64,000 bases of DNA. Origin: Streptomyces sp. CBMA291 (GTDB lineage Bacteria > Actinomycetota > Actinomycetes > Streptomycetales > Streptomycetaceae). Below are positions 8,946 to 16,937 of the stretch, piece after piece. The DNA is taken from NCBI RefSeq assembly GCF_014596525.1, contig NZ_MSJP01000040.1, forward strand, positions 1 through 64,000, in the 5' to 3' direction. Both the position numbers and the translations under genes were made by a program. Within the stretch, counting starts at the first letter, position 1, and each line of letters begins with the position of its first letter. The notes beneath the pieces were generated by a model. It was not told the DNA's origin. It did not search any database and saw only the letters and a program-made list of their open reading frames with translations.

Positions 8946-9800
8946 TCACCCTTCGGCTTGCCGGTAAACGATGGTGGTGCTGCCCACGACGATCCGCGAG
9001 CCGTCGCGGAGCGTAGCGCGGGTGGTGTGCTGCCCGTCCACCACGATGCCGTTGGTGGATCCCAGATCCTGGATCGTCGAGGGCGTTCCGGTCCGGATCT
9101 CGCAGTGCCGGCGGGACACGCCGGGATCGTCGATCCTCACGTCCGCGTCGGTGCTGCGGCCGAGGACCAGGGTCGAGCGCGAGATCTGGTGGCGGGTGCC
9201 GTTGATCTCGATCCAGCGGCGCGTCTGGGCGCCTGCCCCGCCGGTGCCGCCGGGGCCGGGGGCCCCTGCCGCGGGCCGGTGACCGGGCGTGCCGGGAGGC
9301 GGGGACGCGGGCATGGGCGGGGCGCCGGCCGGGGGATACCCGTAGCCGCCGCGGCCCTGCGCCTGGCCCTGCTGCTGGTGGGGCTGGTGTCCGCCTGCGG
9401 GCGGCTGCGGCTGCGGCTGGGACGTGCTTGACGCCAGCGTGCGGCTGCGGACGCGGTACAGACCGGTGTCGAGGTCCTCGGCCTTCTCCAGATGGACCTT
9501 GATCGGGCCCATGAAGGTGTACCGCTGCTGCTTCGCGTAGTCCCGGACCAGGCCCGCGAGCTCGTCGCCGAGCTGACCCGAGTAGGGGCTGAGACGCTCG
9601 TAGTCCGGCGTGCTCAGCTCCACGATGAAGTCGTTGGGGACGACGGTCCGTTCGCGGTTCCAGATCTGCGCGTTGTTGTCGCACTCGCGCTGGAGCGCGC
9701 CCGCGATCTCGACAGGCTGGACCTCGGACTTGAAGACCTTGGCGAAGGTGCCGTTGACCAGACCTTCGAGACGCTGCTCGAAACGCTTCATGACTCCCAT
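8946..9800 (-). CDS. DUF3662/FHA-domain protein (FhaA type)
   Basis: A 284-residue cytoplasmic protein: N-terminal DUF3662 domain (residues 1-125, MKRFEQRLEGLVNGTFAKVF), a Pro/Gly/Gln-rich linker (about 130-185) and a C-terminal FHA domain with LGRSTDADV, VSRRHCEI and GSTNGIVVDG. It matches the FhaA architecture; in mycobacteria FhaA binds the phosphorylated MviN pseudokinase and regulates peptidoglycan synthesis. The ATG at 9800 has a very strong ribosome site (GGAGGAGGTG, 4-5 nt away). It is the first gene of the minus-strand cluster, so the operon promoter should lie between 9801 and about 9950. Confidence 0.94.
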   Translation of the reverse strand: MGVMKRFEQRLEGLVNGTFAKVFKSEVQPVEIAGALQRECDNNAQIWNRERTVVPNDFIVELSTPDYERLSPYSGQLGDELAGLVRDYAKQQRYTFMGPIKVHLEKAEDLDTGLYRVRSRTLASSTSQPQPQPPAGGHQPHQQQGQAQGRGGYGYPPAGAPPMPASPPPGTPGHRPAAGAPGPGGTGGAGAQTRRWIEINGTRHQISRSTLVLGRSTDADVRIDDPGVSRRHCEIRTGTPSTIQDLGSTNGIVVDGQHTTRATLRDGSRIVVGSTTIVYRQAEG

Positions 9801-10210
9801 GGGGCACCTCCTCCGTCGTTGTCGTCCTGGTACTGCTTACAGATCGTATCCACGCGTCGGGAAATCGGCTGGTTCCCCTTCCCCGCCCTGTGGACGAGTG
9901 TCACCTCTCACAGGCTTTCCCCACGGATCGTAGAGGCGCCCTGTGGACAGTGTCCCGCACCTGGCTGTGGGGAGAGGGCGAGAGGGTTCCCGTACGGAGG
10001 CCCGGAGCGGGTGTCCCGGACGGTTCCGGGGCGGTCCGTACCGTTCCTCCGCCGATGCTCCTCCCCCGCGCCGTCGCCCCCTCCCCTCACCTTGTTCTGC
10101 CCGAGCGCGGCCGAAACAACGGATGTGAATCCACGGCCTGCGACGTGCTAATCTTCAGATGTCGCCAGGCGCTCACACCGAAAGGTGAGGGAGCCCGGAG
10201 CACACCCAAT
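9801..10210. other. Intergenic region between fhaA and tRNA-Leu
   Basis: No convincing gene. It should hold the fhaA operon promoter (minus strand) and the tRNA promoter (plus strand). Two 9-mers on the minus strand, at 9889-9897 (TCGTCCACA) and 9942-9950 (CTGTCCACA), fit the degenerate Streptomyces DnaA-box consensus. A possible tRNA -10 element TAATCT lies at 10149-10154 with a poor -35 region. Confidence 0.5.
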
Positions 10211-10297
10211 GCGCGGGTGGCGGAATAGGCAGACGCGCTGGATTCAGGTTCCAGTGCCCGAAAGGGCGTGGGGGTTCAACTCCCCCCTCGCGCACCA
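10211..10297 (+). tRNA. tRNA-Leu (CAG anticodon)
   Basis: An 87-nt class II tRNA with encoded CCA (10295-10297). The 7-bp acceptor stem pairs GCGCGGG with CTCGCGC (one G-U). The anticodon stem CTGGA/TCCAG encloses loop TTCAGGT, with CAG at 10245-10247. The extended variable arm (GTGCCCGAAAGGGCGT region) and the T-arm GGGGG/CCCCC with TTCAACT are clear. It decodes CUG, the most used leucine codon in this GC-rich genome. Confidence 0.97.
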
Positions 10298-10333
10298 GAG
10301 GATATCCGTAGGGATGTCCTGGTAGGAACGACG

Positions 10334-10367
10334 AAACGGTCGGCATCGCAATGATGCCGACCGTTTT
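10334..10367 (+). terminator. Rho-independent terminator of tRNA-Leu
   Basis: A 14-bp stem (10334-10347 with 10353-10366, 5-nt loop GCAAT) is followed by TTTTGTTTG. It lies 36 nt after the tRNA CCA end, with a T tract unusually good for this genome. Confidence 0.85.
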
Positions 10368-11049
10368 GTTTGCGTTCTGGGGATGCTGGGGATGGGGCGG
10401 GGCGGGGCGGGGGCGGGGGTGGGTGCGGGTGTGGGTGGTACGGGGGTACGTGGACTGCCGGTGGCCTTCGGACCGTCAGCGGCCTTCGGGGGCCCGGCGG
10501 CCTCCGAGGGTGTCGGCGGTGTGACTTCCGTCGGGTCGGGCGGTGACCTGCCGACGCATTGCGGGATGTGATCTGTCTTACTCGATCGGTTCTGCGGGGT
10601 GGCTTTCAGGGAGCCGGAAGCCGGAAGACGGAGGCCGGGCGGCGTCGTCTTGTGGAAGCGGGGGTGTCGTCGCGAGGCGACGGGTGGGGTGTCTGGGGTG
10701 TCCGGAGTGTCGGTCGACGGGGTTGACCGTCGTCGGCTGTCGGCGCGACCGTCGTACTGCCCGGAGAACCCGGTAAGGCCCAGGCCGCCGTTTCACGAAG
10801 CCGAGCCGCTGCCGACCGTGCCGACCGTGACGACGGGAGGCGCGTACAGCTTGTCCGTGTCCCAGACGGTGTCGGTCTGGTGCCCCCCCCCGGCTCTGAG
10901 CGCGTGGGGTCGTTGGGCCTTTAGTCCGCTGGGCCGCTGGGCCGTTGGTTTCCGGTGGGTGAAGTCTCTTTCGTGCCGCGACTTTTGTCGTTGCCGGGCG
11001 AGACGAAAGAGAGAAGCCGTGGGCCGAGGGCGCTGCCTAGGGTGCGAGC
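10368..11049. other. Long intergenic region without a convincing gene
   Basis: About 680 bp of G/T-skewed sequence. Short open frames exist on both strands, but none has family-like composition or a good ribosome site. It contains a G-rich tract at 10383-10450 and a run of nine C at 10883-10891. The promoter of the sensor kinase gene should be near the right end. Confidence 0.5.
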
Positions 11050-12873
11050 GTGAAAGCGATGTCGAAGTCGGAGAAGCCGGGCGCGCGGGGGTCGGTGCCC
11101 GAGGGCGGGCGGGGGGCCCGTGCGGGTGCCTGGGGCGTTCTCGGTGCCGCGTGGGCCTGGTTCGCGGTGCCGGGGCAGTGGTCGGGGCGCAGGACCACCG
11201 GTGAGCTGGCGTTCGCCGCCGTCCTCGCACTGCTGAGCGCCGGAACGGAGGAGCTTCTCGGCGGCGAGGGTCTGCGGCTGGCCGGGGTCGCCGTCGGCTC
11301 CGCCCTGCTCTTCCTGGTGCGCCGCAGACTGCCCGCGAGCGTCCTCGTGGTGACCGCGGGGCTCGCGCCCTTCCTGCCGGGCATGGGGCTGCCGCTGCTC
11401 GTCGCGGGCTGGTCGGCGGGCCGGTACGTCGTCGGGGTGGGACGGGCCCTCGCCGCGTTCATCGTGGCCTTCGTGCTGAACGTCGGCGGCACGGTCCTGG
11501 ACGTCCTGGACTCGCGGCAGCTGCTCACCGTCGCCCTCATGACGACCCTCTACTACCTGGGAGCCGTCCTGGCGCCGGGGCTCGCGCACCGCTACTGGGG
11601 ACAGCGGCGGACCCTGCTGCACGCCCTCCAGGAGCGCAACGCGCAGCTGTTGAGGGAGCGTTCCATGGTCGTCTGGCAGGCGCGGCAGCGGGAGCGGCAG
11701 CGGATCGCTCAGGACATGCACGACAGCCTCGGGCACCAACTGGCCCTGATCGCCGTGCACACGGGCGCCCTGGAGGTCGACCGGGAGCTGGGCGACCGGC
11801 AGCGCGAGGTGGTCGGCGTCCTGCGGAACGCGTCGGTGACGGCGATGCACGAGCTGCGGGAGGTCGTCGGGATACTCAGGGACGGCGTCGAGGCCTCGGG
11901 CGGCGAGACGGCCGGCTCCGCGCGGACCGGGGACGAGACGGGCAGGGCGGCGCGCGGGATAGCGGGCATCGAGGGACTCGTGGAGTCGGCACGGGCCGCC
12001 GGGACCGAGGTCGGGCTGCGCAGCGCGGGGGAGGAACGGCCACTGGCGCCGGCCGCCGACCACGCCGTGTACAGGATCGTCCAGGAGGCCCTGACGAACG
12101 CCTACAAGTACGCCCCCGGCTCCCCGATCGGAGTCGAACTGCGCTACGAGCCCGACACGTTCGTCGTCGAGGTCGTCAACGCCCGGCCCACGTCGGGCCC
12201 CGCGAAGGACGTCGTCAGCGGAGGACAGGGGCTGACCGGCCTCGCGGAGCGGGCGCGGCTCGTCGGCGGCATGTGCCACGCGGGCCCGGCCGACGGAGGC
12301 GGCTTCCGCGTCGCGGGAATGCTGCCGTACGGGGCCGCGCCCGTGGCGGAGGCGGCTCCTTTGGTCGATGCGGCCGACGACTTCCGGCAGCAGACCACCA
12401 GGCCCCTGGCGGGAGATGGTCGTCCGGTCGAGGTCGGACCGGCCGACTGGACGTTCACGGAGCGGGAGCTGGCCATGGCGGTTCGCGGGGGCAGGGGCAG
12501 AAGCACGGGCGGTTCGATCGCGCTGGGCTGCGGCATAGCGTTCGCCGCGCTGGTGCTGCTCGTGGTCGCGGGGGGATTCGGCCTCTACTTCCTGATGGGA
12601 TCGGTGAAGGACGGCCTGATCACGGCCGACCAGTACGAGATGATCGAGGTCGGGATGACCGAGGCGGACGTACGGGATCTGCTGCCCTCGGGCGACACGA
12701 TCGCCACCGCGGGCATCGAGGGCAAGGGCCCTGCCGAGCCGGAGGGTTCGGAGTGCCTGACGCTGATGTCCTACGAGTTCGGTGCCGACTCCGAGAAGGA
12801 GCCCGTCTACCGGTTCTGCTTCAAGGACGGCAAGCTGATCGAGAAGAAGTCGTACGAGATCGACGCGCGGTAG
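11050..12873 (+). CDS. Sensor histidine kinase (NarL/DesK class) with fused C-terminal BamE-like domain
   Basis: A 607-residue two-component kinase that should phosphorylate the response regulator 42 bp downstream. Several hydrophobic segments lie in residues about 30-185. The HisKA_3 box QRIAQDMHDSLGHQ carries phospho-acceptor His224; an HATPase domain follows (N box QEALTNAYKYAP near 345-356, G box GQGLTGLAERA near 393). Most relatives would end near residue 425. Here a linker and a second membrane helix (about 494-518) follow, then roughly 88 residues (MIEVGMTEADVRDLLPSG..., then a Cys-containing segment) resembling the SmpA/OmlA/BamE fold, expected outside the membrane. GTG at 11050 has AGGG upstream; ATG at 11059 is an alternative. 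Confidence 0.88.
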   Translation: MKAMSKSEKPGARGSVPEGGRGARAGAWGVLGAAWAWFAVPGQWSGRRTTGELAFAAVLALLSAGTEELLGGEGLRLAGVAVGSALLFLVRRRLPASVLVVTAGLAPFLPGMGLPLLVAGWSAGRYVVGVGRALAAFIVAFVLNVGGTVLDVLDSRQLLTVALMTTLYYLGAVLAPGLAHRYWGQRRTLLHALQERNAQLLRERSMVVWQARQRERQRIAQDMHDSLGHQLALIAVHTGALEVDRELGDRQREVVGVLRNASVTAMHELREVVGILRDGVEASGGETAGSARTGDETGRAARGIAGIEGLVESARAAGTEVGLRSAGEERPLAPAADHAVYRIVQEALTNAYKYAPGSPIGVELRYEPDTFVVEVVNARPTSGPAKDVVSGGQGLTGLAERARLVGGMCHAGPADGGGFRVAGMLPYGAAPVAEAAPLVDAADDFRQQTTRPLAGDGRPVEVGPADWTFTERELAMAVRGGRGRSTGGSIALGCGIAFAALVLLVVAGGFGLYFLMGSVKDGLITADQYEMIEVGMTEADVRDLLPSGDTIATAGIEGKGPAEPEGSECLTLMSYEFGADSEKEPVYRFCFKDGKLIEKKSYEIDAR

Positions 12874-12915
12874 CGCGCAGGGGACCGCTCGTACCGGAGC
12901 ACGGGGGAAACAGCT

Positions 12916-13575
12916 GTGGCAGGGCAGCCCATCAGGGTCGTGATCGCCGATGACGAGCCTCTGATCAGGGCCGGGATTCGGATGATCCTCAACTCGGATC
13001 AGGGGATCGCGGTCGTCGGAGAGGCCGCCGACGGGCGGCAGGCGGTCGAGGCGGCCCGAGCGCACGCGGCGGACGTGGTGTTGCTCGACATCCAGATGCC
13101 GGTGCTCGACGGGCTCTCCGCCCTCCCGGAGCTGCGCAGGGCGGCCCCGGCGGCCCGAGTGATCATCCTGACGACATTCGGCGAGCGGGACAACGTGCTG
13201 CGGGCACTGGAGTACGGCGGGGCAGGGTTCCTGCTCAAGGACACGGCCCCGGCCGAGCTGATCGGCGCGGTCAGAGCGGCAGCGGCGGGAGACGCCTATC
13301 TGTCGCCCGCGGCGACCCGGCACGTGGTGGAACGGCTCGCCTCGGGCCGGGAAGCAGCCCGTGCCGAGGAGGCACGAGGCCGGGTGGCGGCCCTCAGCGA
13401 GAAGGAATGCGGGGTCCTCGCCCTGCTCGGAGAAGGCCTCTCCAACGCGGACGCGGGACGCCGACTGCATATGAGCGAGGCGACGGTGAAGACATATGTG
13501 AGCCGCATCCTGTCCAAACTGGGCTGCGAGAACCGCGTCCAGGCAGCCTTGCTGGCCAGAGACGCGGGGCTGTAG
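12916..13575 (+). CDS. NarL/LuxR-family response regulator
   Basis: A 219-residue transcription regulator, partner of the upstream kinase. The receiver domain (1-120) has acidic pocket Asp12/Asp13, phospho-acceptor Asp58 in LLDIQMPVLDG, and the switch Lys in FLLKDTAP. The C-terminal LuxR helix-turn-helix (about 150-215) includes LSEKECGVLALLGEGLSNADAGRRL and SEATVKTYVSRILSKLG. The GTG start at 12916 follows GGGGGAAAC. The gap of 42 bp from the kinase indicates one operon. The targets are not identifiable from the window. Confidence 0.93.
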   Translation: MAGQPIRVVIADDEPLIRAGIRMILNSDQGIAVVGEAADGRQAVEAARAHAADVVLLDIQMPVLDGLSALPELRRAAPAARVIILTTFGERDNVLRALEYGGAGFLLKDTAPAELIGAVRAAAAGDAYLSPAATRHVVERLASGREAARAEEARGRVAALSEKECGVLALLGEGLSNADAGRRLHMSEATVKTYVSRILSKLGCENRVQAALLARDAGL

Positions 13576-13908
13576 GGGGACTTGGGGGCGGACGGGGGAC
13601 GGGGGACGGCGGACGGACGCGGGTGGGGGCGGACGGGAGTGGGCACGGACGCGGACGCTGACGGGGGCTTGGGGACGGGGGCTTGGGGACGGGGGCTTTG
13701 GGACGGGGGCTTTGGGACGGGGGCTTTGGGACGGGGAACGGGAACAGGGCGGGAGGGGAGGGGGGGGGGGGGGAGGGCCCCAGAAGTCCGGACAGTGCGA
13801 CCGCCGGGCCGCCTCAGGAGTTATCCACAGGGGAAGACGATCACCGAGGTGCGGCGGTAACGTCGGCGCCGGATGATGTTGAAAAGTCGCATCGGGGGAG
13901 GAAGTGCC
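13576..13908. other. G-tract-rich intergenic region
   Basis: About 330 bp, plus strand dominated by G runs, including a 14-bp tandem repeat and a 14-G homopolymer (see repeat entry). A TTATCCACA 9-mer lies at 13821-13829. No gene is supported; apparent open frames are Gly/Arg low-complexity products of the repeat. Confidence 0.6.
13663..13732. repeat. Five 14-bp G-rich tandem copies
   Basis: Unit GGGGGCTTKGGGAC repeated five times without gaps (two copies with G, then three with T at the variable site). It is followed by a 14-G run at 13760-13773. The array has strong G-quadruplex potential on the plus strand. Confidence 0.9.
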
Positions 13909-15369
13909 ATGGACGAGATCCAGGCCGTGGTGCCGGGGCAGCGCGGTTCGGGCGGGGAGCGGGACGGCGGGCGTGTGCCGTATGTGCCGGGTTTCGCGCG
14001 TCGGGCCGTCGTCGGTACCGGCGTCTCCCCCAAGGTCCGGGGCAAGGAACTGCGTGACCGCGTCCCCCGCTCCGTGCACAGCGCGCCCGCCCTCGCCGCC
14101 GACCGGCCGGACGCAGTCCGGGCCGTCGAGGAGTCGAACCGGGGCCGTGTGCCCGAGCTTGCCCCGCTGCGGGTCGGCCGGATGGCGGCGGGCCCCTTCG
14201 CGTTCCTGCGGGGTTCCGCCGGGCTCATGGCCCACGACCTCGCCGGCACCCCCGTCACCGGCATCGCCGCCCAGCTCTGCGGCGATGCCCACGCCGCCAA
14301 CTTCGGTCTCTACGGAGACGCCCGGGGTCGGCTCGTGATGGACCTCAACGACTTCGACGAGACCATCGTCGGGCCCTGGGAGTGGGACCTCAAGCGGCTC
14401 GCCACCTCCCTCGTCCTCGCGGGCCGGGAGGTCGGCGCCGACGAGGACGTCTGTCGTGCCGCCGCCTTCGACACCGTCGGCGCCTACCGCCGGACCATGC
14501 GGCTGCTCGCCCGGCTCCCCGCGCTCGACGCCTGGAACGCGATAGCGGACGAGGAACTGGTCTCCCACACCGACGCCCGTGATCTCCTCGGCACCCTGGA
14601 ACGGGTCTCGGCCAAGGCGCGGAACAACACCAGCGCCCGTTTCGCCTCCCGTTCCACCGAGGCCGTGACCGAGGCCGAGGGCGGCGGCCGCCGGTTCGTC
14701 GAGGCGCTCCCGGTGCTCCGCCGGGTGCCCGACGCGGAGGCCGCGGCCGTCGCCGCCGCCCTCGGCCCGTATCTGGAGACCGTGTCCGAGGACCGGCTGC
14801 CGCTCCTCGCGCGGTACGCGGTGCACGACGTCGCGTTCCGGGTCGTCGGCACCGGCAGTGTCGGCACCCGTTCCTATGTCGTGCTTCTGCTGGACCACCG
14901 GGGCGAGCCCCTGGTTCTCCAGGTGAAGGAGGCCAGGGCCTCCGCGCTGCTTCCCCACCTCCCGGCCGCCGGTTTCCTCGCGCCGGACGCCGGGCACGAG
15001 GGGCGACGGGTGGTCCTCGGCCAGAAGCGGATGCAGGTCGTCAGCGACATCCTGCTGGGCTGGACGACGGTGCGGGGGCGTCCGTTCCAGGTGCGCCAGT
15101 TCCGCAACCGCAAGGGGAGCGTCGACCCGCTCGCGCTCACCCCCGCGCAGGTCGACGACTACGGCCGGATGACCGGCGCGCTGCTTGCCCGCGCGCACGC
15201 CCACAGCGCCGATCCGCGTCTGATAGCCGGGTACTGCGGGAAGGGCGAGGAGTTCGACGAGGCCGTCGCCGCCTTCGCCGTCTCGTACGCGGACCGCACC
15301 ACGGCCGACCACGCGGACCTGCTCGATGCCATCCGAACGGGCCGTATAGCTGCGGACCCGGGCGTCTGA
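13909..15369 (+). CDS. DUF2252 family protein
   Basis: A 486-residue protein of the DUF2252 family, which is distantly kinase/APH-like in fold. Motifs typical of the family are visible: PFAFLRGSAGLMAHDL, QLCGDAHAANFGLY, MDLNDFDETIVGPWEWDLKRLA, and KEARASALLPHL. The GDAHAANF and NDFDE segments resemble the catalytic HxDxxxxN and metal-binding DxD of aminoglycoside-type kinases. No biochemical function is established for the family. The ATG at 13909 is chosen over one at 13873 because GGGGGAGGAAG precedes it at the right distance. It starts a plus-strand series with the J-domain and rhodanese genes. Confidence 0.9.
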   Translation: MDEIQAVVPGQRGSGGERDGGRVPYVPGFARRAVVGTGVSPKVRGKELRDRVPRSVHSAPALAADRPDAVRAVEESNRGRVPELAPLRVGRMAAGPFAFLRGSAGLMAHDLAGTPVTGIAAQLCGDAHAANFGLYGDARGRLVMDLNDFDETIVGPWEWDLKRLATSLVLAGREVGADEDVCRAAAFDTVGAYRRTMRLLARLPALDAWNAIADEELVSHTDARDLLGTLERVSAKARNNTSARFASRSTEAVTEAEGGGRRFVEALPVLRRVPDAEAAAVAAALGPYLETVSEDRLPLLARYAVHDVAFRVVGTGSVGTRSYVVLLLDHRGEPLVLQVKEARASALLPHLPAAGFLAPDAGHEGRRVVLGQKRMQVVSDILLGWTTVRGRPFQVRQFRNRKGSVDPLALTPAQVDDYGRMTGALLARAHAHSADPRLIAGYCGKGEEFDEAVAAFAVSYADRTTADHADLLDAIRTGRIAADPGV

Positions 15370-15426
15370 CCCCGGGGGCGGACCGTAGGCTGGGCGGGAC
15401 GAGCCGGATCGAGTACGTAGGCGGGC

Positions 15427-16359
15427 GTGGACGTGAGCGGGCACCAGGGTGCGAACGAGGGCTCCGAGGCCGGGTCGGTGCGGGACGAGCAGACCGAGCA
15501 GGCCGGACCGGACGGTCGGGCCGGGCAGGAAGGTCCGGCCGGGCAGGACGGGCAGGACGGGCGGTCCGGGGACGGTTCGGGGCAGGACGAGCGGCCCGAG
15601 GCGCGGCTTGAGCGGGCCGTGCGGGTCGCCGAGCAGGCGCTGATCGAGTTCGAGATCGCCGTCGAGACCTTCCGGGTCGAGGTGGACAACTTCTCGCGGC
15701 TGCACCACCAGAAGCTCGGTCCGATGTACGCGCGGCTCGACGAGCTGGACGCCCGGATCGCCGAGGCCCGTGCGGCGCGTACCGGCGACCCGGAGGATCT
15801 GCGGAAGGCCCGGGAGGCGCGGGCCGCAGTGCTGCCGATGCCCGGGGTGGACGAGCTGTTCCACGACTGGCTCGACTCCGACGGCCTGTCCCCCGAGGCG
15901 GCGGCGATGCTCACCGACAGCCCGGTGCAGCCGCCCAAGCGGGTCCGTCCCGGCGACGAGGCCCGCCGGCTCTACCGGGAGCTGGCGCGCAAGGCCCACC
16001 CCGATCTGGCCCGCGAGGAGGACGAGCGCAAGCGCCGCGAGGAGTTCATCACCCGGGTGAACGCCGCCTACGCCCGCGGTGACGAGGGCCTGCTGCGCGA
16101 GCTGCTCGCCGAGTGGGAGGCGGGCCCGGTGATCGCCGAGCGGCTCAGCGAGAGCGAGGAGCTGTACGCCCGTCTCGAATGGCTGGCCGAGCGCAAGGAC
16201 ATGCTGTCAGTGCTGGCGCGTGAGCTGGAGGAGAGCGCGATCGGCGCGATGCTGCGGATGGCGCCGGACGATCCGGACCGTCTCCTTGAGGAGATCGCCG
16301 AGCAGCTGCTCGGGCAGGTCGCCGAGCGGGAGAACGAGCTTGCGGAGCTGGTGCAGTAG
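15427..16359 (+). CDS. J-domain-containing protein
   Basis: A 310-residue cytoplasmic protein. Residues 1-55 are a low-complexity Gln/Gly/Asp/Glu-rich tail. Then a long helical, coiled-coil-prone region leads to a J-domain around 180-220 (DEARRLYRELARKAHPDLAREEDERKRREEFITRVNAAY) containing the HPD tripeptide needed to stimulate DnaK/Hsp70. The C-terminal 90 residues are strongly charged and helical. There is no Gly/Phe or zinc-finger region, so it is not a canonical DnaJ; it is probably a specialised Hsp70 co-chaperone. The start is GTG at 15427, 57 bp after the DUF2252 gene. Confidence 0.82.
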   Translation: MDVSGHQGANEGSEAGSVRDEQTEQAGPDGRAGQEGPAGQDGQDGRSGDGSGQDERPEARLERAVRVAEQALIEFEIAVETFRVEVDNFSRLHHQKLGPMYARLDELDARIAEARAARTGDPEDLRKAREARAAVLPMPGVDELFHDWLDSDGLSPEAAAMLTDSPVQPPKRVRPGDEARRLYRELARKAHPDLAREEDERKRREEFITRVNAAYARGDEGLLRELLAEWEAGPVIAERLSESEELYARLEWLAERKDMLSVLARELEESAIGAMLRMAPDDPDRLLEEIAEQLLGQVAERENELAELVQ

Positions 16360-16425
16360 GTTTTCCGTGCGCCCGAATCCTTCGGGTCGTACGCCGTGTG
16401 AGACCCACGAGAGAAGGCCCCTCCC

Positions 16426-16770
16426 ATGAATTTCTCCCCGCTGCCCTCGGTGGACGCGGCTTCCGTGCCGGCCGATGCCCTGGTGCTGGACGTCAGGGAG
16501 GACGACGAGTGGGCGGCCGGGCACGTCGAGGGCGCGCTGCATGTGCCGATGAGCGACTTCGTGGCCCGCTTCGGCGAGGTCACGGAGGCCGTCGCCGAGC
16601 GGGGCCGTGCGTATGTGATGTGCCGGGTGGGCGGCCGGTCGGCGCAGGTCACGCAGTACCTGGTGCAGCAGGGCTTCGACGCGGTGAACGTCGAGGGCGG
16701 AATGCTCGCCTGGGACGGCGCCGGACGGCCGATGGTCAGCGGGAGCGGCAGCCCGGCCTTCGTCCTCTGA
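16426..16770 (+). CDS. Rhodanese-like sulfurtransferase
   Basis: A 114-residue single-domain rhodanese. It has LVLDVREDDEWAAGHVEGALHVPM and the active-site loop CRVGGRSAQ with catalytic Cys66, then NVEGGMLAWDGAG. It can carry a persulfide on the Cys; the donor and acceptor are not known. The last gene of the plus-strand series, 66 bp after the J-domain gene. Confidence 0.93.
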   Translation: MNFSPLPSVDAASVPADALVLDVREDDEWAAGHVEGALHVPMSDFVARFGEVTEAVAERGRAYVMCRVGGRSAQVTQYLVQQGFDAVNVEGGMLAWDGAGRPMVSGSGSPAFVL

Positions 16771-16790
16771 CGCACGCCCGGCCTTCGTCG

Positions 16791-16874
16791 GCTGACGTAC
16801 GGGCCTGACGGCCCCGAGGCTGACGTTCGGCTCCGACGGCCCCGAGCCTGACGTACGGGCCTGACGGGTGGGGC
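16791..16874. repeat. Three 28-bp imperfect tandem copies
   Basis: Unit GCTGACGTACGGGCCTGACG plus GCCCCGAG, three diverging copies between the rhodanese gene and the convergent acyl-CoA dehydrogenase. No hairpin strong enough to call a terminator stands out. Confidence 0.75.
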
Positions 16875-16937
16875 CGACGCCCGCCCGAGTCCGGCGTACG
16901 GGTCCGACGGCCTCCGGGGCGCCGGAACCGGGGGCCG

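Noticed and set aside
10789..10802. GTTTCACGAAGC as a possible parS
   Set aside because: Only the left half matches; the right half of the palindrome is missing.
10599..11204. 201-codon frame in the intergenic region after tRNA-Leu
   Set aside because: No recognisable domain, no ribosome site, and it runs into the histidine kinase gene in another frame.
10921..15999. 1692-codon minus-strand open frame
   Set aside because: Antisense to kinase, regulator, DUF2252 and J-domain genes; no domain-like sequence, produced by high GC at third positions.
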